Shown: positions 28,851-39,563 of the stretch, in pieces
Layout: every line of letters starts with the position of its first letter
Numbering within the stretch: the stretch's first letter is position 1
Source of the DNA: Telmatospirillum sp. J64-1
GTDB taxonomy: Bacteria; Pseudomonadota; Alphaproteobacteria; Rhodospirillales; Magnetospirillaceae
Assembly: GCF_006980715.1 (NCBI RefSeq)
Contig: NZ_SBHN01000002.1
Location: forward strand, 164,071 to 228,070
Direction of reading: 5' to 3'
DNA: 64,000 bases
Translations under genes and position numbers: made by a program
Notes under the pieces: model-generated
Databases searched by the model: none
Seen by the model: only the letters and a program-made list of their open reading frames with translations
What the model was told of the DNA's origin: nothing

Positions 28851-30527
28851 TCAGACACGCACCAGATGCACATCAGTGATAGGTTTCTTGCCATGACTGT
28901 CGCGCAAAGAGCGACGGACCGCAAGACGCGCGGCCTCCGTGATGGCGGCATCGTCGCGCCGTTCCCGCTGGGGCAGGTCCTCGACCGCGTCGCGCACGGC
29001 CATGACCACCGCCTCATGTTCCTCGGCTTCGAGATGGGGATCGAGAATACCGGTGGCCGTCAGCTTGGGCTTGGCCAGCAGGAGGCCGTCCTCGTCCACC
29101 ACCAGGGTCACCACGGCGGAACCGTTGAACAAGGCACGATGGCGGGCACGCAGGATTTCCGACTGCATGGGCACGACGCGGGTGCCGTCCACCGCCAGAC
29201 GGCCGGAATGGACATGATCGACGATCTCGGGCTCGCCCGGCGCCAGGCGCAGGACCGCGCCGTTCTCCATCACCACCGACTTCGGGACCTGGCAATCGCG
29301 GGCGAGCTTGGCATGGGCGATCAGGTGGCGCGCCTCGCCATGGACCGGCACTGCCACCTGAGGGCGGACCATGTGATACATCTCGGCCAGTTCCTCGCGG
29401 CCGGGATGACCGGAGACATGGACGAAGTGATCCTTTTCCGTGATCAGCTGGACGCCCTGCTTGACCAGCGCATCCTGGAGACGGGCAATGGCCTTCTCGT
29501 TGCCCGGAATCATGCGCGAAGAGAAGACGACCACATCGCCCTTGCCCAACGAGACATGGGGGTGGTTGCCCGACGCGATCCGCGACAGGGCGGCACGCGG
29601 CTCTCCCTGGCTGCCGGTGCAGATATAGACCAGCTTGTCCTTGGGCAGATGGGCGGCATCATGCTCGTTCAGGAAGGCCGGCGTATCGGCCAGATAGCCG
29701 TTCTCCCGCGCTGCCTCCTGCACCCGCCACAGCGAACGTCCCACCAAGGCCACCTGACGGCCATGCGCGGCGGCGGCATGGGCGATGCTTTCCAGGCGGG
29801 CCACATTGGTGGCGAAGCAGCCCACGGCGATGCGGCCGGTGAATCTGCCAAACAACTCCACCAGGCTTTCCCGCACCTCGGCTTCCGACCGCGCATGTCC
29901 CGGCGTGAAGACATTGGTGGAATCGCCCACCAGCGCCAGCACACCCTCGCTCCCCAGGCGGCGCAGAGCGTCAAGGTCGCTCGCCTCGCCGACCAGGGGC
30001 GACGGGTCGAATTTCCAGTCACCGGTATGCAGCACCGTGCCGTGAGGCGTGCGGATGGCCAGCGCATTGGGCTCGGGGATCGAATGGGTCAGCGTGATCA
30101 GTTCGATATCGAAGGGCCCCACCTCGAAGCGGCTGCCCAGTTCGACCACCGAAACCTCGGCATCCTCCGTCAGGCCATGCTCGTGCAGCTTGTTGCGCAG
30201 CAGGGCGGCGGCGAAGGGGGTGGCGTAGATGGGACAACGCAGGCGCGGCCACAGCCAGGCGACGGCACCCAAATGGTCTTCGTGACCATGGGTGACGACC
30301 AGCCCGGCCAGATGCTCGCGCTGCTCTTCGATGAAGGCGGGATCGGGCATCACCACTTCGATGCCGGGCAGGTAATCGTCCCCGAAGCTGACGCCCAAAT
30401 CCACCATCAACCACTTTCCGGCGCAGCCGTAGAGGTTGAGATTCATGCCGATTTCACCGGCACCGCCCAAAGGCAGGAAGATCAGTTCATCCCGCGGCGG
30501 AAAGTTCGTTCCATTGGAATTTGTCAT
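28851..30527 (-). CDS. rnj: Ribonuclease J
   Basis: Metallo-beta-lactamase/beta-CASP ribonuclease with 5'-3' exonuclease and endonuclease activity in RNA turnover and rRNA maturation. The 558 aa begin [20 protein letters not shown], carry the zinc motif HGHEDH (80-85), then LVGDSTN, the beta-CASP region with [10 protein letters not shown] and a third His block [12 protein letters not shown], and a C-terminal domain. It overlaps coaX by 4 bases. Confidence 0.95.
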   Translation of the reverse strand: MTNSNGTNFPPRDELIFLPLGGAGEIGMNLNLYGCAGKWLMVDLGVSFGDDYLPGIEVVMPDPAFIEEQREHLAGLVVTHGHEDHLGAVAWLWPRLRCPIYATPFAAALLRNKLHEHGLTEDAEVSVVELGSRFEVGPFDIELITLTHSIPEPNALAIRTPHGTVLHTGDWKFDPSPLVGEASDLDALRRLGSEGVLALVGDSTNVFTPGHARSEAEVRESLVELFGRFTGRIAVGCFATNVARLESIAHAAAAHGRQVALVGRSLWRVQEAARENGYLADTPAFLNEHDAAHLPKDKLVYICTGSQGEPRAALSRIASGNHPHVSLGKGDVVVFSSRMIPGNEKAIARLQDALVKQGVQLITEKDHFVHVSGHPGREELAEMYHMVRPQVAVPVHGEARHLIAHAKLARDCQVPKSVVMENGAVLRLAPGEPEIVDHVHSGRLAVDGTRVVPMQSEILRARHRALFNGSAVVTLVVDEDGLLLAKPKLTATGILDPHLEAEEHEAVVMAVRDAVEDLPQRERRDDAAITEAARLAVRRSLRDSHGKKPITDVHLVRV

Positions 30528-31297
30528 TGTCTCTTGTTACGGCGGTGGATCTCCACGAGACCGCGAAGGGTGAGGTCGTGATCAAGATGGTCGATGGCAT
30601 CGGTCGCATCGACGAAGAGCGGTGCCAGACCACCCGTGGCGACCACCGTCATGGGGCCGCCGAATTCTGCTTTGATCCGGGCCACGAGGCCCTCGATCAG
30701 GCCCAGATAGCCCCAGAAGATGCCCGATTGCATGGCCGGCACGGTGGCCTTGCCGATCACCTGCTTGGGCCGTCCGATGGCGACGCGGGGAAGCTTGGCG
30801 GCCGCCGAATGCAGCGCCTCGAGCGACAGGTTGATGCCGGGGGCGATGGCGCCGCCGCAGTAATTGCCGTCGCTGTCCACCACGTCGAAGGTGGTGGCCG
30901 TGCCGAAATCAATGACGATCAGCGGACCCTTGTAGAATTTATGGGCCGCCACCGCATTCACCAGACGGTCCGCCCCCACTTCCTCGGGGCGATCGAGCAG
31001 GATGCGCAGGCCGAGCTGGAGCCCCTCGTCGCCGACCACCAGCGGCTCGCAATTAAAATAGCGCCGACACAGGGTCTTCAGGCTGAAGACCACAGCCGGC
31101 ACGACGGAGGCGATGATGGCGGAAGTAACCTCGTCGCGCTTCAGGCCCTGCAACTCCATCAAATGACTGAGCCAGACGCCGAATTCATCGGCAGTACGGT
31201 TGCCGTCCGTGGACGAGCGCCACTCGCCGCGCAGTTCATCCCCGTCATAGACGGCGAAGACGATGTTGGTATTCCCCGAATCGATGACAAGAAGCAT
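30524..31297 (-). CDS. coaX: Type III pantothenate kinase
   Basis: Phosphorylates pantothenate, the first step of coenzyme A synthesis, in organisms lacking CoaA. The 257-aa ASKHA-fold protein begins [18 protein letters not shown] with the DxGNT phosphate loop, and has [13 protein letters not shown] and [14 protein letters not shown], the substrate and metal motifs. It overlaps rnj by 4 bases and is separated from birA by 71 bases that contain a large hairpin. Confidence 0.95.
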   Translation of the reverse strand: MLLVIDSGNTNIVFAVYDGDELRGEWRSSTDGNRTADEFGVWLSHLMELQGLKRDEVTSAIIASVVPAVVFSLKTLCRRYFNCEPLVVGDEGLQLGLRILLDRPEEVGADRLVNAVAAHKFYKGPLIVIDFGTATTFDVVDSDGNYCGGAIAPGINLSLEALHSAAAKLPRVAIGRPKQVIGKATVPAMQSGIFWGYLGLIEGLVARIKAEFGGPMTVVATGGLAPLFVDATDAIDHLDHDLTLRGLVEIHRRNKRQ

Positions 31298-31316
31298 CGT
31301 CCCCCTCCTTTTTATC

Positions 31317-31356
31317 GCGCAAGCCGCGGGGCGGAATGCGGAGGCCCCGCTTGGCG
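31317..31356. repeat. Large GC-rich hairpin between birA and coaX
   Basis: GCGCAAGCCGCGGGGC and GCCCCGCTTGGCGC pair with small bulges around an 11-base loop. On the plus strand it is followed by a T/C-rich stretch, so it would terminate antisense rather than operon transcription; on the minus strand it lies in the birA-coaX spacer and may affect messenger processing or coaX expression. Confidence 0.45.
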
Positions 31357-31368
31357 CTTTCTTCTCTT

Positions 31369-32142
31369 TCAGCGGACGGGAAAGAAGACGTCGCCCGCAA
31401 GGATCAAGCGTCGTCCGCCGTTATTGGCCACATCGAGCATCAAGCCGCCAGCGGAGTCGAGGCCGGCAAAAATGCCCGTTACGCTTTCCTTGTCAAGCCG
31501 CACGACAACTTCCTCGCCCAATCCCTTCGCCTTCGCCAGCCAAGCCTCGCGCAGCGGCGCGAAGCCCTGGGACTGCCAGAGGGTGAACCAATGGGAGAAA
31601 CGGGCGACGAAGGCGGACAGGACTTCCTCGGCCGAGACCTCGCTGCCGGCCTCGCGCAGGCTGATGGCAGGATACAAAGCCGGATCGGGGGCCGCCACGA
31701 CATCGACGCCCAGTCCCAGAATCAGGTGATCCCCCTGCCCCACCGTTTCCAGCAGCATGCCCGCGATCTTGCGTCCCTCGCACAGCACGTCATTGGGCCA
31801 TTTGCACTGGAAGCGCACCCCCGGGCACAGCCCCTCCAGCGCCTCGGCCAGGGACAGGCCGGCGGCGAAGGAAAGCTGCGCGGCCTCGGCCAAGGGACGG
31901 CCCGGCTGGAGCAGCAGCGAGCAATGCAGATTGCCTCGCGGCGACACCCATTGCCGTCCCCGGCGTCCACGCCCTGCCGTCTGCTCGGCGGCCATGATCA
32001 CCAGACCATGACCGGCCCCGGCATCGGCTTGGCGGCGCGCTTCGTCATTGGTGCTGTCGATACTGTCCAGTGCCAAAAGACGGAAGGGCGGCGGCAAGCT
32101 GCCACCGCCCTTCCCGGCACCTTTCGATAGGTCCGAACCCAT
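31369..32142 (-). CDS. birA: Biotin-[acetyl-CoA-carboxylase] ligase
   Basis: Attaches biotin to the carrier protein of acetyl-CoA carboxylase and related carboxylases. The 257-aa protein has the catalytic domain only: [13 protein letters not shown], the biotinyl-AMP loop [31 protein letters not shown], and a short C-terminal SH3-like domain. There is no N-terminal helix-turn-helix, so unlike E. coli BirA it should not repress biotin genes. It begins 3 bases past the nuoN stop and continues the nuo operon, as in many alphaproteobacteria. Confidence 0.93.
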   Translation of the reverse strand: MGSDLSKGAGKGGGSLPPPFRLLALDSIDSTNDEARRQADAGAGHGLVIMAAEQTAGRGRRGRQWVSPRGNLHCSLLLQPGRPLAEAAQLSFAAGLSLAEALEGLCPGVRFQCKWPNDVLCEGRKIAGMLLETVGQGDHLILGLGVDVVAAPDPALYPAISLREAGSEVSAEEVLSAFVARFSHWFTLWQSQGFAPLREAWLAKAKGLGEEVVVRLDKESVTGIFAGLDSAGGLMLDVANNGGRRLILAGDVFFPVR

Positions 32143-32145
32143 CCG

Positions 32146-33582
32146 TCAGCCGGGGAAGAGGGCTGCGGCCGCAACCCCGGCACTGTCCACCAGCGGCGCG
32201 GGGATGAAGGTGAAGACCAGGACCAGGATCGTACTGGCCGCCGTCACCACGCCGATCGTCCGGCCCACCGGACGGTCGAAGACCTCGGTCGGTTCGTCGA
32301 AATACATCACCTTGATGATGCGCAGGTAGTAATAGGCACCGACGACGCTGGTCAGCACGCCGATCACGGCCAGGGTGATCAGGTTCGCCTCGATGGCGGC
32401 CAGGAAGACGTAGAACTTCGACCAGAAGCCGGCCATGGGCGGAATGCCGGCCATCGAGAACATCAGCACGGCCATGGCCAGAGCCATCGCCGGGTTGGTC
32501 TTGGACAGACCCGCCAGATCGTTAATGCCCTCCAGCGCCCGGCCCTTCTGGCGCATGCTCAGGATGATGGCGAAGGCGCCGACATTCATGAACAGGTAGA
32601 TGGCCAGATAGACCAGCAGGCCGCGCACACCCAACTCGCTGCCCGCCGCCAGACCCATCAGGGCGTAGCCCACATGGCCGATGGAGGAATAAGCCATCAG
32701 GCGCTTGATGTTGGTCTGGGTGATGGCGGCGAAGGAGCCGACGATCATCGAGGCTGCAGCCACGAAGATGATCACCTGCTGCCACTGGGCAATCATGTCG
32801 CCGAACGGACCGATCATGACGCGGACCAGCAGGGCCATGGCGGCAATCTTCGGAGCCACGGCGAAGAAGGCGGTGACCGGGGTCGGCGCGCCTTCATAGA
32901 CGTCGGGCGTCCACATGTGGAAGGGAACGGCCGAAATCTTGAAAGCCAGACCGGCCAGGACGAAGACCAGGCCGACGACCACGCCCACATGGGGCTCGCC
33001 GGAGGCGAAGGTCTCAGCCAATACGTCGAAGCTGGTGCTGCCGGCGAAGCCATAGACCAGCGAGGCACCGTAGAGCAGCAGGCCCGAGGCCAGCGCGCCG
33101 AGGACGAAATACTTCAGACCAGCTTCGGTGGCGCGGGAATTGTCACGGTGATAGGCGGCGAGGATGTAGAGCGACAGGCTCTGCAGCTCCAGGCCCATAT
33201 ACAGCGACATCAGGTCGTTGGCCGAGATCATCATCATCATGCCCAGCGTAGCGAACAGCACCAGCACCGGGTATTCGAAGCGCTCTATCTTCTCACGCTC
33301 GATGAAGCCGACCGACATGACCAGGCTGACCGCGGCCGCGATCAGCACCAGGATCTTGGTATAGACGGCAAAGCCATCGGCGATGAACAGGCCGCCGAAG
33401 GCCAGATCCCGTTCGCCCGTCCCGAACAGGACGAGCAGACCGGCCACGGCCATGACACCCACCGCCAGCAGGGTATGCAGACGCATACCCTGATCCTTGC
33501 GGAAGACACCGATCATCATCAGGGCCATCGTCGAGAGGGCGATGAAGATCTCCGGCCGGGCCGGGAGAATGTTGAGTTCCAT
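32146..33582 (-). CDS. nuoN: NADH-quinone oxidoreductase subunit N
   Basis: Antiporter-like membrane subunit of complex I that takes part in proton pumping. The 478-aa hydrophobic protein has the proton-channel family signature: the Glu-bearing [16 protein letters not shown] helix, [19 protein letters not shown] with the conserved Lys before it ([11 protein letters not shown]) and [18 protein letters not shown]. It is the last of the fourteen nuo genes, 12 bases after nuoM, and is followed by birA. Confidence 0.96.
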   Translation of the reverse strand: MELNILPARPEIFIALSTMALMMIGVFRKDQGMRLHTLLAVGVMAVAGLLVLFGTGERDLAFGGLFIADGFAVYTKILVLIAAAVSLVMSVGFIEREKIERFEYPVLVLFATLGMMMMISANDLMSLYMGLELQSLSLYILAAYHRDNSRATEAGLKYFVLGALASGLLLYGASLVYGFAGSTSFDVLAETFASGEPHVGVVVGLVFVLAGLAFKISAVPFHMWTPDVYEGAPTPVTAFFAVAPKIAAMALLVRVMIGPFGDMIAQWQQVIIFVAAASMIVGSFAAITQTNIKRLMAYSSIGHVGYALMGLAAGSELGVRGLLVYLAIYLFMNVGAFAIILSMRQKGRALEGINDLAGLSKTNPAMALAMAVLMFSMAGIPPMAGFWSKFYVFLAAIEANLITLAVIGVLTSVVGAYYYLRIIKVMYFDEPTEVFDRPVGRTIGVVTAASTILVLVFTFIPAPLVDSAGVAAAALFPG

Positions 33583-33594
33583 TCGTAAATCCCC

Positions 33595-35109
33595 TTACCG
33601 CGCCGCGACCGCAGCGCCGGAGGCGCTCAGGGCCAGCTCGTACTTGTCGATCAGGTTGCCCACCGAAGCGTGCATCAGATCCAGGAAGGACGAAGGATAG
33701 ATGCCCATCCAGAAGACCAGCAGGATCAGCGGCGCGAACATGGCAACCTCGCGCGGGCTCAAATCGACGATCGACTTGAGGTCTTCGCGGGTCATCTTGC
33801 CGAACACCACGCGGCGATAAAGATACAGCATGTAGGCGGCACCGAGGATCAGGCCGCTGGCGGCGAAGAAGGCCACCCAGCTGCTGTCCTGGAAGGCGCC
33901 CAGCAGCACCAGGAATTCGCCGACGAAGCCCGAGGTGCCGGGCAGGCCGACACTGGCCATGGTGAACAGCAGGAAGATGACGGCGTATTTCGGCATGCGG
34001 GTCACGAGGCCGCCGTAACGGGCGATCTCGCGGGTATGCATGCGGTCGTAGATGACGCCGACGCACAGGAACAGCGCGCCGGAGACGATGCCGTGGCTGA
34101 GCATCTGGAAGATGGCGCCTTCGATACCCTGCTGGTTCAGCGTGAAGATACCGATGGTCACGAAGCCCATGTGGGCGACCGAGCTATAGGCGATCAGCTT
34201 CTTGATGTCTTCCTGCACCAGCGCGACCAGCGAGGTGTAGATCACGGCGACCACGCTCAGCGTATAGACCAGCGGCACGAACATGTCGGTCGCCAGCGGG
34301 AACATGGGCACCGAGAAGCGCAGCAGGCCATAGCCGCCCATCTTCAGCAGCACGCCGGCCAGGATCACCGAGCCCGCAGTCGGGGCTTCGACGTGGGCGT
34401 CGGGCAGCCAGGTATGGACCGGCCACATCGGGATCTTCACCGCAAAGGAGGCGAAGAAGGCCAGCCACAGCCAGATCTGGAGCTGGAACGGGAAGTTATA
34501 GGCCATCAGCGTCGGGATGTCGGTGGTACCGGCCTGGAAGTACATGGCCAGCATCGCCAGAAGCATCAGCACCGAGCCGAGCAGCGTGTAGAGGAACAGC
34601 TTGAAGGCGGCATAGACGCGGCGCGAACCGCCCCAGACACCGATGATGATGAACATCGGGATCAGGACGCCTTCGAAGAAGATGTAGAACAGCACCATGT
34701 CCAGGGCACAGAACATGCCGACCATCATGGTCTCGAGGACCAGGAAGGCGATCATGTATTCCTTCACCCGGTGCTGCACCGCTTCCCAGGCCGACAGGAT
34801 GCAGATCGGCATCAGGAAGGTGGAGAGCAGGACGAAGAACAGCGAAATGCCGTCAACGCCCATATGGTAGCTGATGTTGAGGCCGGGCAGCCAACGAGCC
34901 TGGTCGACCATCTGGAAGGCCGCCGTCGTCGGGTCGAAATTGACCCAGACGAACAGCGAGACCAGGAAGGTCGCGACAGAGGTGAGAAGCGCCACGTTCC
35001 GCGAGTTGCGCGCCACCACATCCGGGTTTTCGTCCCGGATGAACAGGATGAACAGCGCACCCGCCAGAGGCAGGAAGGTGACGATGGAAAGCAGGGGCCA
35101 ATCAGTCAT
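33595..35109 (-). CDS. nuoM: NADH-quinone oxidoreductase subunit M
   Basis: Second antiporter-like subunit of the complex I membrane arm. The 504 residues include [17 protein letters not shown] (key Glu), [24 protein letters not shown] (key Lys), [18 protein letters not shown] and roughly 14 transmembrane helices. The gene starts 6 bases after nuoL ends, in the standard L-M-N order. Confidence 0.96.
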   Translation of the reverse strand: MTDWPLLSIVTFLPLAGALFILFIRDENPDVVARNSRNVALLTSVATFLVSLFVWVNFDPTTAAFQMVDQARWLPGLNISYHMGVDGISLFFVLLSTFLMPICILSAWEAVQHRVKEYMIAFLVLETMMVGMFCALDMVLFYIFFEGVLIPMFIIIGVWGGSRRVYAAFKLFLYTLLGSVLMLLAMLAMYFQAGTTDIPTLMAYNFPFQLQIWLWLAFFASFAVKIPMWPVHTWLPDAHVEAPTAGSVILAGVLLKMGGYGLLRFSVPMFPLATDMFVPLVYTLSVVAVIYTSLVALVQEDIKKLIAYSSVAHMGFVTIGIFTLNQQGIEGAIFQMLSHGIVSGALFLCVGVIYDRMHTREIARYGGLVTRMPKYAVIFLLFTMASVGLPGTSGFVGEFLVLLGAFQDSSWVAFFAASGLILGAAYMLYLYRRVVFGKMTREDLKSIVDLSPREVAMFAPLILLVFWMGIYPSSFLDLMHASVGNLIDKYELALSASGAAVAAR

Positions 35110-35115
35110 CGCGCG

Positions 35116-37044
35116 TCAACCCATATTGAACATGTACCAGGTCACGAACGCCGCGACACCGATGAGCATGACGAAGGCGTAGTGATAGACGTAACCGCTT
35201 TGCAGCTTGCTGATGCTCTTGGCGATCGAGCGAGAGGCAGCGGCGACGCCGTCGGGGCCGACACCGTCGATGAGCGCACCGTCCCCGCTCTTCCACAGGC
35301 CGCGGCCCAGATAGAAGGACGGCTTGACGAAGATGCGGTCATAGAGTTCGTCGAAATACCACTTGTTCAACAGGAACTCGTAGGTCGGCGCGAAAGTGCG
35401 GGCCAGCTTGCCGGGAATGCTCGGCATCAGCATGTAGAGGACATAGGCCAGGGCGATGCCCGAGATGCCCATGATGGTGGGCAGCAGGATGGCCCAGCCG
35501 GGGATGTGATGGGCTTCGACCATCGAGGTGCGGCCTTCGAGGATGAAGATCGCGGGACCCCAGAAGGCTTCGAATCCTTCGCCGACGAAGGCGGAATAAC
35601 CGACCCAGCCCGAGAAGATGGCGCCGACGGCAAGGACCAGCAGCGGCACCGTCATGACCGGCGGCGATTCATGGATATGGGCCATGACCTTCTCGTCGGC
35701 GCGCGGCTTGCCGTGGAACACCAGGATCAGCAGGCGCCAAGAGTAGAAGGCGGTCAGGAAGGCGGCCGCGACACCCAGCCAGTAGGCGAGATAGCCCACC
35801 CCGGTATGCGAGGCGAAGGCGGCTTCCAGGATCATGTCCTTGGAGTAGTAACCGGCGAAGAAGGGCACACCGGCCAGGGCCAGGCTGCCGATATACATCA
35901 TCGCCGTGGTCAGCTTGATATGCTTGCCGATGCCGCCCATGCGGCGGATGTCCTGTTCGTCGGACATGGCGTGAATGACCGAACCGGCACCGAGGAACAG
36001 CAGCGCCTTGAAGAAGGCGTGCGTCATCAGGTGGAAAATGGCTGCCGGATAGGCCGAGACGCCGATGGCGAAGAACATGTAGCCGAGTTGCGAGCAGGTC
36101 GAGAAGGCGATGATGCGCTTGATGTCGTTCTGCACGCAGCCGATGGTCGCGGCGAAGAAGGCGGTGAAGGCACCGACCAGGGTCACCACGATCAGGGCGG
36201 TATCGGAGAGCTCGAAGAGCGGCGACAGACGGGCGACCATGAAGACGCCGGCGGTCACCATCGTCGCGGCATGGATCAGGGCTGAGACCGGGGTCGGGCC
36301 CTCCATGGCGTCGGGCAGCCAGGTATGCAAGCCCAACTGGGCCGACTTGCCCATGGCGCCGATGAACAGCAGCAGGCAGATGATGGTCATCGCATGCCAT
36401 TCGACGCCGAAGAAGGTCACCGTCGCCTGGGCATAATCCGGGGCGGCGGCGAAGATCGTGTCGAAATGCACGCTGTCGAACAGGAAGAACACCCCGAAGA
36501 TGCCCAGCGCGAAGCCGAAGTCACCGACGCGGTTGACGATGAAGGCCTTCATCGCCGCGGCATTGGCCGATTTGCGCTCGTACCAGAAGCCGATCAGCAG
36601 GTAGGAGGCGACACCGACGCCTTCCCAGCCGAAGAACATCTGCACCAGGTTGTCCGCCGTCACCAGCATCAGCATGGCGAAGGTGAACAGCGACAGATAG
36701 GACTGGAAGCGCGAGATCGACGGGTCGTGGTGCATGTACCCGATCGAGTAGATATGCACCATGAACGAGACCCAGTTGACGACGATCAGCATGACCGCCG
36801 TCAGGGTGTCGAATTTCAGCGCCCAGGACACCTCCAGCGCACCCGATTCGAACCACCGGAACAGGGTGATGGTCTGCGGATTGCCACCCAGGGCGACGTC
36901 GATGAAGATGAAGACCGACAGGATGGCCGAAATGCCGACCAGCCCGGTGGTGACGATCTGGGAACCCTTGTCGCCGAGCTGGCGACCGAACAAGCCTGCG
37001 AGGATCGAGCCGATCAGCGGCAGGAAGATTGCTGCGACATACAT
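35116..37044 (-). CDS. nuoL: NADH-quinone oxidoreductase subunit L
   Basis: Largest antiporter-like subunit, at the tip of the complex I membrane arm. The 642-aa protein has the channel signature (GWEGVGVASYLLIGFWY with key Glu; LGLHTWLPDAMEGPTPVSALIHAATMVTAG) and the long C-terminal extension: after the main 14 helices comes an amphipathic lateral-helix region (about 510-610) and a last transmembrane helix ending WYMFNMG. It is 7 bases after nuoK. Confidence 0.96.
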   Translation of the reverse strand: MYVAAIFLPLIGSILAGLFGRQLGDKGSQIVTTGLVGISAILSVFIFIDVALGGNPQTITLFRWFESGALEVSWALKFDTLTAVMLIVVNWVSFMVHIYSIGYMHHDPSISRFQSYLSLFTFAMLMLVTADNLVQMFFGWEGVGVASYLLIGFWYERKSANAAAMKAFIVNRVGDFGFALGIFGVFFLFDSVHFDTIFAAAPDYAQATVTFFGVEWHAMTIICLLLFIGAMGKSAQLGLHTWLPDAMEGPTPVSALIHAATMVTAGVFMVARLSPLFELSDTALIVVTLVGAFTAFFAATIGCVQNDIKRIIAFSTCSQLGYMFFAIGVSAYPAAIFHLMTHAFFKALLFLGAGSVIHAMSDEQDIRRMGGIGKHIKLTTAMMYIGSLALAGVPFFAGYYSKDMILEAAFASHTGVGYLAYWLGVAAAFLTAFYSWRLLILVFHGKPRADEKVMAHIHESPPVMTVPLLVLAVGAIFSGWVGYSAFVGEGFEAFWGPAIFILEGRTSMVEAHHIPGWAILLPTIMGISGIALAYVLYMLMPSIPGKLARTFAPTYEFLLNKWYFDELYDRIFVKPSFYLGRGLWKSGDGALIDGVGPDGVAAASRSIAKSISKLQSGYVYHYAFVMLIGVAAFVTWYMFNMG

Positions 37045-37051
37045 GATCGCC

Positions 37052-37360
37052 TCACCCCTTCATCTGGCTGATTTCTTCCACGGCGATGGTGCCGCGGTTA
37101 CGGAAGAAGATCACCACGATGGCCAGACCGATGGCGGCTTCGGCCGCGGCGACGGTGAGGACGAACATGGTGAAGACCTGCCCGACCATGTCCTGGAGAT
37201 AGGCCGAGAAGGCCACCAGGTTGATGTTCACCGCAAGCAGCATCAGCTCGAGCGACATCATGATGATGATGACGTTCTTCCGGTTCAGGAAGAGACCGAG
37301 AACGCCGGTGGTGAACAGGATCGCCGCCACCACCAGGTAATGTGCCAAACCGATTTCCAT
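37052..37360 (-). CDS. nuoK: NADH-quinone oxidoreductase subunit K
   Basis: Small complex I membrane subunit (102 aa) with three helices. The conserved [19 protein letters not shown] segment holds the buried Glu of the proton path, and a second Glu lies in the [13 protein letters not shown] helix. The start codon overlaps the nuoJ stop by one base and nuoL follows after 7 bases, so translation is coupled. Confidence 0.95.
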   Translation of the reverse strand: MEIGLAHYLVVAAILFTTGVLGLFLNRKNVIIIMMSLELMLLAVNINLVAFSAYLQDMVGQVFTMFVLTVAAAEAAIGLAIVVIFFRNRGTIAVEEISQMKG

Positions 37361-37968
37361 CAGATGCCCCCCCGGGTCGGTACCTTGCGGATCTCGACGG
37401 ATTCCTCGCGGGTGCGGCTGATCTGCCGGCTGATATTCTGCCGGCGCACGCCGTCACGGGCCCGCAAGGTGAGCAGGATGGTGCCCACCATGGCGACCAG
37501 CAGGATCAAACCGGCAGCCTGGAACAGATAGACGTACTGGGTGTAGACGATCTGACCCAGCGCCTCGGTATTGGTGAGGTCGGCAGGCGTCGGCGCGGCC
37601 AGTTGGGCCGGGGCTTCGGGCGCGAAGACCCAGCTTCCCAAAACCAGTCCAAGCTCGACCAGCAGCACCAGACCGACCAGGGCACCCGTGGGGAGATATT
37701 GCAGGAAGCCTTCCCGGAGCTTCAGGTAATTGATGTCGAGCATCATCACCACGAAGAGGAAGAGAACGGCGACCGCGCCCACATAGACCACGACCAGCAC
37801 CATGGCGAGGAATTCCGCGCCCAGCAGCAGGAACAGGCCGGCGGCGTTGAAGAACACCAGGATCAGGAAGAGCACGGAATGGACGGGGTTGCGGGCCGAA
37901 ATGACCATCACCCCCCCGGCGACCGCGATGGCCGCGAACATGTAGAAAACAAGAGCCTGGACGATCAT
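37360..37968 (-). CDS. nuoJ: NADH-quinone oxidoreductase subunit J
   Basis: Membrane subunit (202 aa) with five helices, including the [32 protein letters not shown] and [21 protein letters not shown] segments typical of NuoJ. The last 30 residues are hydrophilic and basic. It starts 75 bases after nuoI ends, the largest gap in the operon, and that gap carries a perfect stem-loop. Confidence 0.95.
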   Translation of the reverse strand: MIVQALVFYMFAAIAVAGGVMVISARNPVHSVLFLILVFFNAAGLFLLLGAEFLAMVLVVVYVGAVAVLFLFVVMMLDINYLKLREGFLQYLPTGALVGLVLLVELGLVLGSWVFAPEAPAQLAAPTPADLTNTEALGQIVYTQYVYLFQAAGLILLVAMVGTILLTLRARDGVRRQNISRQISRTREESVEIRKVPTRGGI

Positions 37969-37983
37969 GCGGCCCCCCTTGCG

Positions 37984-38008
37984 AAAGCTCCGGCGGTGCC
38001 GGAGCTTT
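37984..38008 (-). promoter_or_regulatory. Stem-loop inside the nuo operon (nuoI-nuoJ)
   Basis: A perfect 11-bp stem (AAAGCTCCGGC and its complement) with a 3-base loop sits in the only sizeable spacer of the operon. On the minus strand only three T follow, so full termination is unlikely; messenger processing, stability or partial attenuation are more plausible. Confidence 0.5.
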
Positions 38009-38043
38009 TGGATGCGAAGAATGTCATAACCGGTCTAATCCCC

Positions 38044-38535
38044 TTACCGGTACGGCGCGTCGGCCGCGATGCGGGCGGCCAGTTCGGTTTCCCACCGGTC
38101 GCCGTTCGCCAGAAGTTTTTCCTTGTTGTACATCAGCTCGGACCGGGTCTCGGTGGCGAACTCGAAGTTCGGCCCCTCGACGATGGCGTCGACCGGACAG
38201 GATTCCTGGCACATGCCGCAATAGATGCACTTGGTCATATCGATGTCGTAGCGCCGGGTACGGCGCGAACCGTCATCGGCACGGACGTCACCTTCGATGG
38301 TGATGGCCAGGGCCGGGCAGACCGCCTCGCACAGCTTGCACGAGATGCAGCGCTCTTCCCCGTTGGGATAGCGGCGCAAGGCGTGCTCGCCACGGAAACG
38401 CGGGCTGAGCGGGCCCTTTTCGAAGGGATAGTTGATGGTCGCCTTCGGCTTGAACATGTAGCGCAGAGTGAGAGCCATACCCGACAGAAGTTCCGTCAGC
38501 AGGAAGGCCCGAGCGCTGCGATCGAGAAACGACAT
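38044..38535 (-). CDS. nuoI: NADH-quinone oxidoreductase subunit I
   Basis: Peripheral-arm ferredoxin-like subunit that holds clusters N6a and N6b and passes electrons toward NuoB. The 163 aa contain two 4Fe-4S motifs, [12 protein letters not shown] and [12 protein letters not shown], each CxxCxxCxxxCP. The N-terminal amphipathic segment ([16 protein letters not shown]) packs on the membrane. It begins 14 bases after nuoH. Confidence 0.96.
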   Translation of the reverse strand: MSFLDRSARAFLLTELLSGMALTLRYMFKPKATINYPFEKGPLSPRFRGEHALRRYPNGEERCISCKLCEAVCPALAITIEGDVRADDGSRRTRRYDIDMTKCIYCGMCQESCPVDAIVEGPNFEFATETRSELMYNKEKLLANGDRWETELAARIAADAPYR

Positions 38536-38549
38536 GGTCTAGAGCCCTC

Positions 38550-39563
38550 TCACTTGGTGGGAACCCAGCCGGTTGCCATCAGCACGCCAGCGGTCAGGAC
38601 CAGCCAGATCAGCGAGAACGGCAGGAAAACCTTCCAGCCCAGACGCATCAGCTGGTCGTAGCGGTAGCGCGGGAACGTGGCACGCACCCACAGGAAACCG
38701 AACAGCAGCAGGGCGACCTTCAGGCCGAACCAGACGATGCCGGGAATCCAGTTGAAGGGCGCGATGTCCAGCGGCGGCAGCCAGCCTCCCAGGAACAGGA
38801 TGGTCATGATCCCGCTCATCAGGATCATGTTCGCGTATTCGCCCAGGAAGAACAGGGCGAAGGTCATCGACGAATATTCGACGTTGTAGCCCGACACCAG
38901 CTCGGCTTCCGCTTCAGGCAGGTCGAAGGGCGCGCGGTTGGTCTCGGCCAGGGCCGAAATGAAGAAGATGACGAACATCGGCAGGTGCGGAATGACGTAC
39001 CACACCGTCTTCTGCGCCTCGACCAGCTGCGAGAGGTTCAGCGTGCCGGCAGTCAGCAGGACCGAGATCATCACCAGGCCGATGGAGACCTCGTAGGACA
39101 CCATCTGCGCGGCCGAGCGCATGGCGCCCAGGAAGGCGTATTTCGAGTTGGACGCCCAACCGGCCATGATGATGCCGTAGACGCCAAGGCTGGAGATGGC
39201 GAAGAGATAGAGCACGCCGACATTGATGTCGGCCAGCACCCAGCCTTCGTTGAAGGGGATCACGGCCCAGGCGATCAGGCTGAGGATGAAGGTCAGCATC
39301 GGCGCCAGCACGAAGACCGCACGGTTGGCGCCCGACGGCACGACCGTTTCCTTCATGAACAGCTTCAGGCCGTCAGCCAGCGGCTGCAGCAGCCCGAAGG
39401 GCCCCACCACATTGGGACCCTTGCGCATCTGCATTGCGGCGATGACCTTGCGCTCGGCATAGGTCAGGTAGGCGACCGCCACCAGCAGAGGCAGAACAAT
39501 CGCCAAAATCTGCGCGACAATTATGGCCGTCGGCAGAACGTAGCCATCGACGAAGTCAGCCAT
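38550..39563 (-). CDS. nuoH: NADH-quinone oxidoreductase subunit H
   Basis: Membrane subunit (337 aa, about eight helices) that forms the quinone chamber with NuoB and NuoD. Diagnostic segments are [36 protein letters not shown] and the acidic loop [22 protein letters not shown]. It overlaps the end of nuoG by 8 bases. Confidence 0.96.
   Translation of the reverse strand: MADFVDGYVLPTAIIVAQILAIVLPLLVAVAYLTYAERKVIAAMQMRKGPNVVGPFGLLQPLADGLKLFMKETVVPSGANRAVFVLAPMLTFILSLIAWAVIPFNEGWVLADINVGVLYLFAISSLGVYGIIMAGWASNSKYAFLGAMRSAAQMVSYEVSIGLVMISVLLTAGTLNLSQLVEAQKTVWYVIPHLPMFVIFFISALAETNRAPFDLPEAEAELVSGYNVEYSSMTFALFFLGEYANMILMSGIMTILFLGGWLPPLDIAPFNWIPGIVWFGLKVALLLFGFLWVRATFPRYRYDQLMRLGWKVFLPFSLIWLVLTAGVLMATGWVPTK

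Noticed and set aside
33670..36285. 871-residue open frame on the plus strand opposite nuoM and nuoL
   Set aside because: It is rich in His, Asp, Glu, Gln and Arg with no domain pattern, as expected from the reverse strand of GC-rich membrane-protein genes; both nuo genes are unmistakable.
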